From positions 682,001 through 746,000 of the forward strand of contig NZ_JPZL01000002.1 of assembly GCF_000759345.1 (NCBI RefSeq): a stretch of 64,000 bases of DNA. The letters are read 5' to 3'. Below the pieces are notes generated by a model that searched no databases, was not told where the DNA came from, and saw only the letters and a program-made list of their open reading frames with translations. This DNA comes from Litchfieldella xinjiangensis (GTDB taxonomy: Bacteria > Pseudomonadota > Gammaproteobacteria > Pseudomonadales > Halomonadaceae). Position numbers and translations under genes: made by a program. Below, one piece after another: positions 22,016 to 31,110 of the stretch (within the stretch, counting starts at the first letter, position 1; the number at the start of each line of letters is the position of its first letter).

Positions 22016-22812
22016 AAGGCGTCGATCGTCATGTGGCGCGGCACGTCCAGTACACTGGCGAGGCGCGACGCATAATGCGCGACCAGGCGCTCCCCTAGTG
22101 CGGGAGTGGCGAGACTGGCGTTACCCACCACCCCGTCGGGGTGCAGATCTTCAGCCAGCCAGGCAAAGGCGGCTTCACCCTCCGGACCCAGACGCATGCC
22201 CTGGGCTGCCATGGCCTCACCGCACGAGGCCGGATGTCCGAGGCGGTCGCGATGGACCTTGTGCGGTGCCAGATGCAGCATCAGTGCCGTTTCCAGGGCG
22301 CCACCATGCAGACCATGCCGCATTTCGTCGGCAGGTAGCCACTCCGAAGGCGGCGCCGAGCGGACGTAATGGTACTTGACCACCAACATGCCCCAACGGC
22401 GGCGCAGCGTGAGGGCGGCAATCGCCATCACGGCATTGTTGCCGCCATGGCCGTTGAGCAGTACCAGACGCCGTACTCCGGCGCGAGCGAGGCTATCCCC
22501 GATGGCTTCGATCGTGGCAATCGCAACCTCGGGCGGCAGGCTCAAGGTGCCCGCAAAGCTGGTGTGCTCTGGGCTGGCGCCAATCGCGAGCGGCGGCAGG
22601 ACCCATAGCGGAGCATCGTCTTCCAGATAAGACAGGGCGGCATCGAGCAAGCCTTCGCCAATATCCAGGTCGGTCGACAATGGCAAATGCTCGCCATGTT
22701 GTTCGATGGCGCCGAGTACCATCACCGCGACGCTGTCGGGTCCCACCTGACGAGCCAGTTCGGGCGCGGTCAGGTCCTGCCAACGTCTGGTGCGATCCGT
22801 GTAGGGGGCCAT
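21994..22812 (-). CDS. creatininase-family amidohydrolase
   Basis: A 272-residue metal-dependent amidohydrolase. The metal site motifs are complete: E37, H39 and D48 in LGAIEQHGEHLPLSTD, GHGGNN at about residue 121, and E174 in HGGALETAL. The family includes creatininase, mycofactocin MftE peptidase and the archaeal ArfB formamide hydrolase of flavin/F420 biosynthesis. Proximity to RibA- and RibD-type enzymes makes an ArfB-like amide or formamide hydrolysis attractive, but this is inference. The ribosome-binding site is GAGGAAAA. It overlaps ribA tail to tail, and a 78-bp gap separates it from the divergent symporter. Confidence 0.85.
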   Translation of the reverse strand: MAPYTDRTRRWQDLTAPELARQVGPDSVAVMVLGAIEQHGEHLPLSTDLDIGEGLLDAALSYLEDDAPLWVLPPLAIGASPEHTSFAGTLSLPPEVAIATIEAIGDSLARAGVRRLVLLNGHGGNNAVMAIAALTLRRRWGMLVVKYHYVRSAPPSEWLPADEMRHGLHGGALETALMLHLAPHKVHRDRLGHPASCGEAMAAQGMRLGPEGEAAFAWLAEDLHPDGVVGNASLATPALGERLVAHYASRLASVLDVPRHMTIDAFQARPDE

Positions 22813-22890
22813 ACTGTTTTCCTCGTTTCCCTTCGGCTTCTGATTTGCCTGCTAATCTTAGTTCATCGTCAATGGTTAAGGGGGTAACGC

Positions 22891-24519
22891 ATGGATGCGT
22901 TTACGTGGATCGATACCGTAGTGCTGGTGGTCTACGTGCTGCTGATCGCCTGGATCGGCTCGTGGGTCGGCAAGGGGCAGACGAGTACCCAGGACTACTT
23001 CCTGGGGGGACGCAGCATTCCCGGCTGGGCGATCGGCCTCTCGGTCATGGCGACCCAGGCCAGTGCCATCACGTTCATCGGCGCGCCGGGCTGGGGCTTC
23101 GAAGGAGGCCTGGAACGCCTGGTCACCTTCATCAACGTGCCGCTAGCCATGGCGGTGTTGATATTGCTGCTGGTGCCGGTGTTTCACCGCGCCGGCATCT
23201 ACAGCATCTATGAATTGCTCGAACGGCGCTTCGGCCCGTCGACGCGAACACTGAGTGCCTTCCTGTTTCTGGTGGCGCGTGGTCTGGCCACCGGGGTGGT
23301 GCTCTATGCGCCCGCCCTGGTGCTGTCGGTGGTCACGGGCTGGGACGTCAACCTGACCATCATTCTGATGGCGGTGCTGGCGATCAGCTATACCGTCCTG
23401 GGGGGCATCAGTGCCGTGGTCTGGACCGACGTGATCCAGATGTTCGTGTTGTGGATGGGCGCGATCCTGAGCATGGTATTGCTGGTGACGAGCCTGCCGG
23501 GCGGCTGGGGCGATGTGTTCGATTACGGCCGGGCCAATGAGATGTTCAATGCACTGGATCTGTCGTTCAGCCCCACGGTCACCTACACGCTCTGGGCGGG
23601 GCTGTTCGGCGGGTTTTTCCTGCATGTGGCGTACTTCGGTACCGACCAGAGCCAGATCCAGCGCGTATTGACCAGTCCTTCGGTCCCCGATGCGCAACGT
23701 TCGCTTTTGATAGGCGGTTACCTGCTGGTGCCCCAGATGCTGCTCTTCCTGTTCATCGGCGTGATGCTGGGCGCCTACTATGAACAACAGGGCATGACCG
23801 CCCCCGACAATCTCAACGAGTTGTTCCCACGCTATGTGGTCAACACGTTCCCGCAGGGCGTCACGGGGCTGGTCATTGCCGGGGTCTTCGCGGCAGCCAT
23901 GTCGAGCCTGGACTCCGCACTCAATTCGCTATCGGCGGTCACGGTGCGCGACTTCTACAGTCGCTATGTCAAGTCAGAGGCCAGTGAGTCGCACTATCTC
24001 AAGGTGTCGCGTCTGGCGACGGTCTTCTGGGGCATCTATGCCACGATATTCGCGTTCTTTGCGGGCAACCTCGGGCCGGTGATCGAGGCCGTCAATCAGA
24101 TCGGCTCGTGGTTCTATGGGGCCCTGCTCGGGGTGTTCCTGCTGGCCATTCTCAACCATCGCGCCAACGCCCGTGGCGCGATGGCCGGGCTGATCGTAGG
24201 CATGCTGGCGGTATGGGCCGTGTCGGCCACTACCGAGATCTCCTGGCTGTACAACAATACCATTGGCGTCACGGTGTCGCTGGTGGTCGGATACCTCGTC
24301 AGCCTGACTGCGCCTGCGCCCCGTCGAGAACAGTTGAGCGATGTCATGATGGAGGAGACCGCCCCCGACATGCAGGCGATCCTCTCGAAACGTGCCGGCC
24401 AGGCGCAAGAGATCGGTGGTGAGGCCCGCCTGACACGGCAACGCTGCATCGGGCTGGTGGTGTGGTTCATCGTGTTGATGATCGGTCTTGCGGTGTTCCA
24501 GGGGTGGGCCAATGGCTAA
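22891..24519 (+). CDS. sodium:solute symporter family transporter
   Basis: A 542-residue transporter of the SSS (SLC5) family with about 13 to 14 membrane helices. The N-terminal QDYFLGGRSIPGWAIGLSVMATQASAITFIGAPGW region has the sodium-site and unwound-helix residues. The helix FAAAMSSLDSALNSLSAVTVRDF is the conserved TM8 signature with the Na2-site serines. The substrate cannot be assigned. AAGGGGG precedes the ATG. The last codons overlap the next gene by 8 bp, so the two are likely coexpressed. Confidence 0.9.
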   Translation: MDAFTWIDTVVLVVYVLLIAWIGSWVGKGQTSTQDYFLGGRSIPGWAIGLSVMATQASAITFIGAPGWGFEGGLERLVTFINVPLAMAVLILLLVPVFHRAGIYSIYELLERRFGPSTRTLSAFLFLVARGLATGVVLYAPALVLSVVTGWDVNLTIILMAVLAISYTVLGGISAVVWTDVIQMFVLWMGAILSMVLLVTSLPGGWGDVFDYGRANEMFNALDLSFSPTVTYTLWAGLFGGFFLHVAYFGTDQSQIQRVLTSPSVPDAQRSLLIGGYLLVPQMLLFLFIGVMLGAYYEQQGMTAPDNLNELFPRYVVNTFPQGVTGLVIAGVFAAAMSSLDSALNSLSAVTVRDFYSRYVKSEASESHYLKVSRLATVFWGIYATIFAFFAGNLGPVIEAVNQIGSWFYGALLGVFLLAILNHRANARGAMAGLIVGMLAVWAVSATTEISWLYNNTIGVTVSLVVGYLVSLTAPAPRREQLSDVMMEETAPDMQAILSKRAGQAQEIGGEARLTRQRCIGLVVWFIVLMIGLAVFQGWANG

Positions 24520-25048
24520 TTCCCTTGCCTTGGCCCGCCGGGTCGAGACCTCGCGAGCCATCGCCAAATTGCGGCGGTTGGGCGCGACGTCCTGCGAGCC
24601 GGCGTGGCTCAAGTTGTGGGGTTTCGGCCTGGCGCAGGCGGGGGACAGCGACCCGCTTGCCTGGCTTCTCACCGGGCAGGATCTGTCGCGTGCCCTGTTG
24701 CTGCCGGGAGGCGACTTCGCCGTTGGCGATGCTCTGTCGGCGGGCGAGGCAGTGTTCTCGGATGAGCTGCGACTCGATGACGAAATGTCACCGCAGCGCG
24801 ATGACGTGGCCCGGCAATGGCTATGGGAGCGATTGGCGAAGCCCCGCTTGTGGCATACCCGGCTGATATTGGCTGAGCCTACCCCCGTATGGTTGCCTTT
24901 GTGGCTTGGCTATCGTCACGGGCGGCATCATCGGTTAGTCATCGTCAGTGGCATGTCAGGCGAGCCGCTGGTACGGCTCAAACCGGCGGTGTTGGCGGGT
25001 TTGGCCAAACGTCATGCCGAAGGCGAGGGCGCCGCCAGGCGTGCATAG
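24512..25048 (+). CDS. hypothetical protein coupled to the symporter
   Basis: A 178-residue soluble protein with no motif I recognise. The N-terminal half is Leu- and Ala-rich with two tryptophans (WLKLWGFGLAQAGD). The C-terminal half has WLPLWLGYRHGRHHRLVIVSGMSGEPL, which looks like beta strands. No signal peptide or membrane helix is evident. The ATG lies inside the symporter's last codons, so it is translationally coupled and may be an accessory or regulatory partner. Its 3' end overlaps the convergent FkbM gene by 37 bp. Confidence 0.7.
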   Translation: MANSLALARRVETSRAIAKLRRLGATSCEPAWLKLWGFGLAQAGDSDPLAWLLTGQDLSRALLLPGGDFAVGDALSAGEAVFSDELRLDDEMSPQRDDVARQWLWERLAKPRLWHTRLILAEPTPVWLPLWLGYRHGRHHRLVIVSGMSGEPLVRLKPAVLAGLAKRHAEGEGAARRA

Positions 25049-25788
25049 AGGTCACCCGAGGCCAGACCGTCCGCACCGGCTTCGAGCCACTCCCTGACCT
25101 CGTCAGGCGTTCGCCACTGCGTCCAACGGAACTGGCGCGACTCTCCCTCGATCGTGTTGTAGCGATACTCGCCCAATGCCGCCAGGCGATCCACGCACGC
25201 CTGGCTCACTTCCAGCGAGCCGGAGACGAACTCGACCGAGAGCGCAGGCAGCGGCTGGCTCAGTCCCGCCAGCACCTCGGCCTCGAATCCTTCCACATCG
25301 ATCTTGCAGAAGGCAGGCGAGCCGTAGCGGGCGATGAGTTCGTCGAGTGTGATCAAGCGAACGCGGATGCGTTCGTCCCAGGTGACATGCCGAAATCCCT
25401 CATTGCGCTCGCCGATATACTGACGCCAGTGCGTGGCCAGTGTCGAAACGGTAGGCGTGGCACGGCTGACGGCAAGCTCCGCGTGTCCGGGTTCGGCACC
25501 TGCCGCGTAGGGAAGCAGGATCACGCCCTGCCGCCAACCGACCAAGCGTTGCAGCCAGGCGTAGAGGTGGGGCTGCGGTTCCAGCGCCACCACCTGAGCG
25601 CCCAGCCCGGCAAAGGCTCCGCTGCGGTCGCCTAGATGCGCCCCGATATCGAACGCCACGTCCCCCGGTGCGAGGAACGTGGCGTAGAGGCGGCGCAAGC
25701 CACGCTGGCGCCCTGGGCGCCAATAAAGCCAGAGGGAGCGCGATAGGCCGAGCCCACGCGTGAGCCGCTCCCTGAAGGCGGTGTTCAT
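25012..25788 (-). CDS. FkbM-family methyltransferase
   Basis: A 258-residue SAM-dependent methyltransferase. AFDIGAHLGDRSGAFAGLGAQVVALEPQP is the SAM-binding region of FkbM enzymes, and FCKIDVEGFEAEVLAGL is the family's hallmark C-terminal motif. FkbM members O-methylate sugars or polyketides. Its ATG overlaps the opgH stop by one base (TGATG), so it is the third gene of an opgG-opgH-fkbM unit. This suggests that its substrate may be the periplasmic glucan or a membrane-linked glycan precursor (inference). Confidence 0.85.
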   Translation of the reverse strand: MNTAFRERLTRGLGLSRSLWLYWRPGRQRGLRRLYATFLAPGDVAFDIGAHLGDRSGAFAGLGAQVVALEPQPHLYAWLQRLVGWRQGVILLPYAAGAEPGHAELAVSRATPTVSTLATHWRQYIGERNEGFRHVTWDERIRVRLITLDELIARYGSPAFCKIDVEGFEAEVLAGLSQPLPALSVEFVSGSLEVSQACVDRLAALGEYRYNTIEGESRQFRWTQWRTPDEVREWLEAGADGLASGDLYARLAAPSPSA

Positions 25789-27791
25789 CAGTCCTTCACG
25801 TAGGCCGTGTTTTTGCGACTGGCCGTAGTTTGCGTGGCGGGGTCGGGTTGCGGTTCGTGAGCCTCCGTATCGGGGGTTGCCGGACCCAGGGGACGCGCCT
25901 GAGCGGTGGGCTGCGGCGGGGGCTGCTGGGAGAAGGACTGGATCGGCATCTCGCCCGGCACCGGTGGGGGCGGCGGTTGTAGCTGAGCGGTCTCCTGCTC
26001 GAGAGACACTTCTTCGGCGAAGGTGCCCAGCGTTCTGAGTACACGCGTTGGCTGGACTTCCGAGGGGACCAGCAGCAGGCCGAGACGACGCAGGCGGTTG
26101 CCGTGGGTCAAGCTGCTGGTCATCTTCACCAGCGGGGCCGAAAGCAGCAGGCCGAACCACACGGGCGAAAGCCACCAGAAAAAAACCGGGGCCAATTGGT
26201 ACGTGGCGATGGCCCACACCGCACCGAGCAACGTAGCGGCCCAGGTATGGCGAATGGCATCCCACCAAGGCACCGAGCGTCCTTCACGAACCTGCGCGTC
26301 CCAGCTCACCTTGCCACCGCTGAGGATGCTCAGGATGAAGAAGCTGTGGTAGACCATCATGATCGGGGCTATCAGTATCGCAATGACGATTTCGAAAACC
26401 GTGCTGGCGATCAGACAGCCTCGTCCGCCGAAGGCCTCGGGGCGTTGAATGAAGGCCAGCGTCGATCCCAGTATCTTGGGCAGTAGCAGTACCGCCGCCG
26501 TGCTGGCGATCAGTGGCATGATCAGATCCGGCGTGGCGATGGGCCAGTCGGGAAAGAGTTGGTAGCCGTCACTGAAGAACGTGTGGCGTCCCTGGGCCCG
26601 GCCGATGGCGTCGACCGTACTGACGATCAGCATCAGCGCCCACAGCAATGAGGTCATGAAGGCCAACGCGCCGAACAGGAAGTGGAAGCGGCTCATGCCG
26701 TGCAGTCCCTTGCCTGTCAGCAGACGCAGGTGTTGCATGTTGCCCTGGGTCCAGCGCCGGTCGCGCTTGGCGAATTCGAGGATATTGCTGGGTACTTCCT
26801 CGTAGCTCTCGTCGACACGCACTTCCAGGTGGGTTTCCCAGCCGGCCCGGCGAAGCAGGGCGGCTTCCACGAAGTCATGGCTAAGGATTTCGCCACCCAA
26901 CGGGGGGTTGCCAGGAAGGTTGGGCAGGCCGCAACTGGCCATGAACGCCTGGGTGCGAATGATGGCGTTGTGTCCCCAGAAATTGGCGGTATCGCCCTGC
27001 CAAAAGCTCTGGCCAGTGGCCAGGAGGGGGCTGTGCAAGGCGGCGGCGAACTGGGTGAAGCGCCCGAACACGCTTTCCGAGCGTACCGGGATAGGGATGG
27101 TCTGAATCAACCCGACCTGGGGGTTTGCCTGCATGGACGCGACCAGGGTCACCAGCGTTTTCCCGCCCATGACACTGTCGGCATCGAGCACCACCATGTA
27201 GTCGTAGCGATTGCCCCACTGACGACAGAAGTCCGACAGGTTGCCGGCCTTGCGACCCTCGTTGCTCTCACGCCGCCGATAGTACACCTGCATGTCGGGG
27301 GCGAGCCGTCGCTGCAGGGCGGCGATCGCCGTGGCTTCCTCATCGGCGATCGTATCGTCACGGGTATCGCTGATCACGAAGACTTCGAAACCGTCGCCCC
27401 CCGGTTGCTCAAGCACAGAGCGGCAAGTGCTTTCCAAGCCATCCACGACCCGCTCGGGGTCTTCGTTATAGATGGGCATGACCAGTACCGTGCGGTGTTC
27501 GCCGGGGTGCTGGGCCGGGGCATCGGGGTCGAAGCGGACCAGGGTGGCCGGATCGCGTCGAATCAGCAGGAGCACGAAGCCGGCGATGGCTGTCCAGAAG
27601 GCGATCGTGATCCAGCCGAACGTGATCACGAACAGCCCCAGCACGATGCTCTGCAAGGTAGTGATGCCGTTGACCCGGAGGATTTCGAACATTGCCCAGC
27701 CACCCGCGGCGGTGCTGGAGAGCACCAGCAACGCGAATACCAGACGTCGCATGCCCAGCAAGGGCATGTGGGAAGGCTTAGCGGATCTCAT
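25788..27791 (-). CDS. opgH: glucans biosynthesis glucosyltransferase H
   Basis: An inner-membrane family 2 glycosyltransferase that makes the beta-glucan backbone of osmoregulated periplasmic glucans from UDP-glucose. Two N-terminal helices precede the cytosolic GT domain with MPIYNEDPERV, VLDADSVMGG (DxD-type) and the RDRRWTQGNMQH acceptor motif. Several C-terminal helices and a Pro-rich hydrophilic tail follow. The length of 667 is shorter than E. coli's 847 but normal for other proteobacteria. The start is placed at ATG 27791, overlapping opgG by 14 bp; ATG 27833 and 27767 are alternatives without better ribosome-binding sites. Confidence 0.93.
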   Translation of the reverse strand: MRSAKPSHMPLLGMRRLVFALLVLSSTAAGGWAMFEILRVNGITTLQSIVLGLFVITFGWITIAFWTAIAGFVLLLIRRDPATLVRFDPDAPAQHPGEHRTVLVMPIYNEDPERVVDGLESTCRSVLEQPGGDGFEVFVISDTRDDTIADEEATAIAALQRRLAPDMQVYYRRRESNEGRKAGNLSDFCRQWGNRYDYMVVLDADSVMGGKTLVTLVASMQANPQVGLIQTIPIPVRSESVFGRFTQFAAALHSPLLATGQSFWQGDTANFWGHNAIIRTQAFMASCGLPNLPGNPPLGGEILSHDFVEAALLRRAGWETHLEVRVDESYEEVPSNILEFAKRDRRWTQGNMQHLRLLTGKGLHGMSRFHFLFGALAFMTSLLWALMLIVSTVDAIGRAQGRHTFFSDGYQLFPDWPIATPDLIMPLIASTAAVLLLPKILGSTLAFIQRPEAFGGRGCLIASTVFEIVIAILIAPIMMVYHSFFILSILSGGKVSWDAQVREGRSVPWWDAIRHTWAATLLGAVWAIATYQLAPVFFWWLSPVWFGLLLSAPLVKMTSSLTHGNRLRRLGLLLVPSEVQPTRVLRTLGTFAEEVSLEQETAQLQPPPPPVPGEMPIQSFSQQPPPQPTAQARPLGPATPDTEAHEPQPDPATQTTASRKNTAYVKD

Positions 27792-29331
27792 TGGGATTCC
27801 AGACGTAATTCCAGGTTTCAGAAAGGGTCTCATTGCGCAATGTCAGGCCCATTCGCAGATCCACTGGTGTGTCATCTTCTGGGTGCAGGCGGAACGAGGC
27901 GCGCCAGGTCTTTCCATCCGGCAGGCGTTGAACCTGGATCTGCTCCGTTTCGCCATTGGAGGCCGTGACCCAAGCCTCGACGGGGTGACTCTCGTCGAGC
28001 GTGGCCAATGCATCTCCCTGGAAATCGACGACAAACTGACGATGGCTGCGGGGGGGCGGATCGCTCTGTCCAGGAATCGCAGCCCAGCCTTGACGCGTGC
28101 GTATCACATGCGCGAGTTCCTGGTTCGGCGGGTGCGCGTCGAACGTCGACATCCGGTAGCGGTAAGTGCGCTCTTCACCCGCTTCCAGCGAATCCTCAGG
28201 AACCCAGAACGAGACGATGTTGTCGTTGGTTTCGGAATCGCTGGGAATCTCGACCAGCTCTACGCTGCCGGCTCCCCAATCGCCCTGGGGGACGATCCAG
28301 TGGCTGGGACGCTTGTCGTAACGGGCCTCGAGATCGAGGTAGTTATCGAAATCGCGGTCCCGCTGCACGAGACCAAACCCGCGTGGATTCTCGCCCTGCA
28401 GGCGTGAAATGCTCAGGTTGCGGGGGTTGCTCAAGGGGCGCCACACCCACTCGTTGGCCTGATTCAGTACCAGTAGCCCTTCGGAGTCATGCACCTGCGG
28501 GCGGAAGTCATCGGCCTTGTAGGGACGCGCGTCGCCATGGAAGAACATGCTAGTGAGCGGGGCGATGCCGAGCTTCTCGACGGTTTCACGTGCGAACAGC
28601 CGGGCCTCGACATCGATCTTCACGTCGGCACCGGGATGCACGGTAAAACGATAGGCACCCGCCACCGACGGACTATCGAGAAGCGCCACGATCTGCATCT
28701 GGGTCGATTCCGGATCGGGCTTGAACAGCCAGAATTCGCGGAAGGCGGGAAACTCCTCGCCGCCCGGGGAGGCGGTATCGATGGCCAGGCCGCGTGCCGA
28801 TAACCCATAGCCCTGCTGGCGGCCCACCATGCGGAAATACGATGCTCCCTGGAAGACCAAGAACTCGTCGTGGTACTCCTCGGTGTTCAAGGGGTAATGC
28901 AGCCGCAGCCCGGCATAGCCGGCCCCCGTGAGGTCATGCTCCGCGAGTGGGGCCGCTTCGTCATCGTAACGGAAGAACGCCTTCTGGAAGGGGAGGTGGC
29001 GGATCTCTCCGTCCTCGACCAGATTGATCTTGACCGGTGAATTGAACAGAAATCCGGGGTGGAACAACTGAACGGAATATAGATTGCCGTCATCGTTCCA
29101 TAAGGCGCTTTCCCGATTGAAGCGAATCGAGCGATAGACATCGTAGTCGATATCGCGAAGTGGCTCGGGCAGGGTAATGGGGTTGTCCTCGTAGTCGGAG
29201 GCCGCCATTTCCCGGGCACGATCGGTCACGTCATCGAAGACCTGTGTGACGTTATCCTCGGCTTGACCCCATGCCATCGGAGCCAACATTACCATCGATA
29301 AGGCGAAGGCCAGTTGCCGCGCCTGTTTCAT
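27778..29331 (-). CDS. opgG: glucans biosynthesis protein G (periplasmic)
   Basis: A periplasmic OpgG/OpgD family protein of 517 residues that works with OpgH in branching or release of periplasmic glucans. The Sec signal peptide is clear: a KQAR charge, a hydrophobic core, and cleavage likely after MAWGQA. No twin-arginine motif is present, which favours OpgG over OpgD. The carbohydrate-active domain has RDIDYDVYRSIRF and SYFRMVGRQQGYGLSARGLA. The ATG follows GGGAGGAAG at good spacing. It is the first gene of the opgGH unit and is divergent from the LtaS-like gene. Confidence 0.94.
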   Translation of the reverse strand: MKQARQLAFALSMVMLAPMAWGQAEDNVTQVFDDVTDRAREMAASDYEDNPITLPEPLRDIDYDVYRSIRFNRESALWNDDGNLYSVQLFHPGFLFNSPVKINLVEDGEIRHLPFQKAFFRYDDEAAPLAEHDLTGAGYAGLRLHYPLNTEEYHDEFLVFQGASYFRMVGRQQGYGLSARGLAIDTASPGGEEFPAFREFWLFKPDPESTQMQIVALLDSPSVAGAYRFTVHPGADVKIDVEARLFARETVEKLGIAPLTSMFFHGDARPYKADDFRPQVHDSEGLLVLNQANEWVWRPLSNPRNLSISRLQGENPRGFGLVQRDRDFDNYLDLEARYDKRPSHWIVPQGDWGAGSVELVEIPSDSETNDNIVSFWVPEDSLEAGEERTYRYRMSTFDAHPPNQELAHVIRTRQGWAAIPGQSDPPPRSHRQFVVDFQGDALATLDESHPVEAWVTASNGETEQIQVQRLPDGKTWRASFRLHPEDDTPVDLRMGLTLRNETLSETWNYVWNPNEIR

Positions 29332-29444
29332 ACTCTTCCTCCCTGATCTACCGTCTCCTGACGAATCGCAACATAACATGGGTCATCAACTAACAGGCGA
29401 TACAAGGGTTGTACATTTCGCCAATACTAGTCCATGTTCGACTC

Positions 29445-31058
29445 ATGAACTCGCTCACATCGTCCTTGCCATTCTTGCGCTGGCTGTGTGTCGGTACGCT
29501 GCTGAATGTAATACTGCTGGCGCCTGTCTGGTTGCGATTCGACGCGCTTTCCCTGCGCGACTTGGCCTTGGAGGCCTGGTTGATCGTTGCGGCGTTGGCA
29601 CTTATGCCCCGCGGCAAATGGTATCGAATACTGTGTACGAGTGTAGTCGTTGTGGTGACATTTGCCTCGTTGATCGGGCTGGGCGACGCCCTGGTACATG
29701 AAGCGTTCGGGCGCTCGCTCAACCTCTACCTCGATCTCCCCCTGCTTGAATCGGTCTTTGACCTACTGGTCGGTAATCTAGGGCCGGTGTGGGCGTGGCT
29801 CGTGTCTCTGGCCGCCTTGCTGCTTCTCATCGGGCTCGGCGTGGGGATATACCTCGCCTTGCTATCGTTACCCCGTTACTCCCCCGGTTCCGTGCCGGGC
29901 GGTATAACTATTGGCCTGCTGGGCGCCGCTTGTCTCTATCTGTTGGCCGAGGCAACAGCCGGGCAGCGCTTGCTCACCCATGTACGTACTCCGGCCTGGG
30001 ACACCCTGATGTTTCAGGGGGAGCAGGTCATCGACACCCACCGAACGAAGCGGGACTTCGCCCTTAGTCTGCAAGAGATGCCAGGGACGTTACAAGCCAT
30101 GCCGGGCCTCGAAAGCAAGGATGTGTTCATTATTTTCATAGAGTCTTACGGTATGACGGCCCTGCAGGATAAACACTACGCCGAGGTCCTGGTCCCGCGA
30201 TTGCGTGAACGGGAGGCGAGTCTGGCCGAGGCTGGGGTATCGATGATTTCCGGCAGTCTCGAGGCTCCGGTCCGGGGCGGTCAGTCCTGGCTTGCTCATG
30301 CCACGGCCCTGAGCGGGCGATGGATCGACAACCAGCTCCTGTACCGGCTGCTTCTCGATAGCGACTCGCCCACGCTGGTGGATGACTTCGGCGCCACCGG
30401 GCATACCACGCTGGCCGTGGTGCCGGCGATCACCCGAGCCTGGCCGGAAGGCGAGGCCTACGGGTTCGATCACATCCATGACGCGACGAACCTGAACTAC
30501 GCCGGGCCGGCACTGAACTGGGTCACCATGCCCGATCAGTACACGCTGGATCATTTCCAGCGCACGCTTCGTCCTCGTCATGAGGGGCCGATCTTCGCGC
30601 AGATTGCCCTCATCAGTAGCCATGCACCCTGGACACCGATCCTGCCGATGCTCGACGACTGGGGGCGTATCGGGGATGGCCGCATTTTCGAGCGCTGGGC
30701 CACCGCGGGAGAGGCGCCCGAGGCACTGTGGCAGGACCCCGGGCGCGTCCGGGAGCATTATGCGCTCTCCGTGGACTACGCTGTGAATGTCGCGCTGCGC
30801 TGGGCCGAGGATGCCGTGGACGACAACACCTTGCTGGTCGTGCTCGGCGATCATCCACCGGCGCCTCTGATTACCGGTGACGTGGCGGGCGGAGCGGTTC
30901 CGGTGCATATCCTAAGCACCGATCCCGCGCGTCTCGAGCCGTTCATGGCCCATGGTTTCCGTCAGGGCGCCATTCCCGATAGCCTCGAGGATCCCCCCGG
31001 TATGGATCGTCTGCGTCACTGGTTCCATGATGCCTTCGGCCCCTCCGCCGAGCGATAG
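29445..31058 (+). CDS. membrane sulfatase-fold transferase (LtaS/OpgB-like)
   Basis: A 537-residue protein with about five N-terminal membrane helices followed by a large extracytoplasmic alkaline-phosphatase/sulfatase-fold domain. The metal and nucleophile positions are visible: FIESYG, a GGQSW stretch in the nucleophile region, SSHAPW, and VLGDHPP. The family includes phosphoglycerol and phosphoethanolamine transferases. Position next to opgGH suggests an OpgB-like role decorating periplasmic glucans, but lipid A or other targets cannot be excluded. The chosen ATG at 29445 lacks a clear ribosome-binding site; a TTG at 29409 is the only longer option. It may be cotranscribed with the next gene (52-bp gap). 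Confidence 0.8.
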   Translation: MNSLTSSLPFLRWLCVGTLLNVILLAPVWLRFDALSLRDLALEAWLIVAALALMPRGKWYRILCTSVVVVVTFASLIGLGDALVHEAFGRSLNLYLDLPLLESVFDLLVGNLGPVWAWLVSLAALLLLIGLGVGIYLALLSLPRYSPGSVPGGITIGLLGAACLYLLAEATAGQRLLTHVRTPAWDTLMFQGEQVIDTHRTKRDFALSLQEMPGTLQAMPGLESKDVFIIFIESYGMTALQDKHYAEVLVPRLREREASLAEAGVSMISGSLEAPVRGGQSWLAHATALSGRWIDNQLLYRLLLDSDSPTLVDDFGATGHTTLAVVPAITRAWPEGEAYGFDHIHDATNLNYAGPALNWVTMPDQYTLDHFQRTLRPRHEGPIFAQIALISSHAPWTPILPMLDDWGRIGDGRIFERWATAGEAPEALWQDPGRVREHYALSVDYAVNVALRWAEDAVDDNTLLVVLGDHPPAPLITGDVAGGAVPVHILSTDPARLEPFMAHGFRQGAIPDSLEDPPGMDRLRHWFHDAFGPSAER

Positions 31059-31110
31059 CCCTATTTGGAAGCGAAATGCCAGGACGCGAAATGCTAGGAG
31101 AGTTGACCGC

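Noticed and set aside
26682-27968. A 428-codon plus-strand frame across opgH
   Set aside because: Antisense shadow of opgH; no ribosome-binding site or motif.
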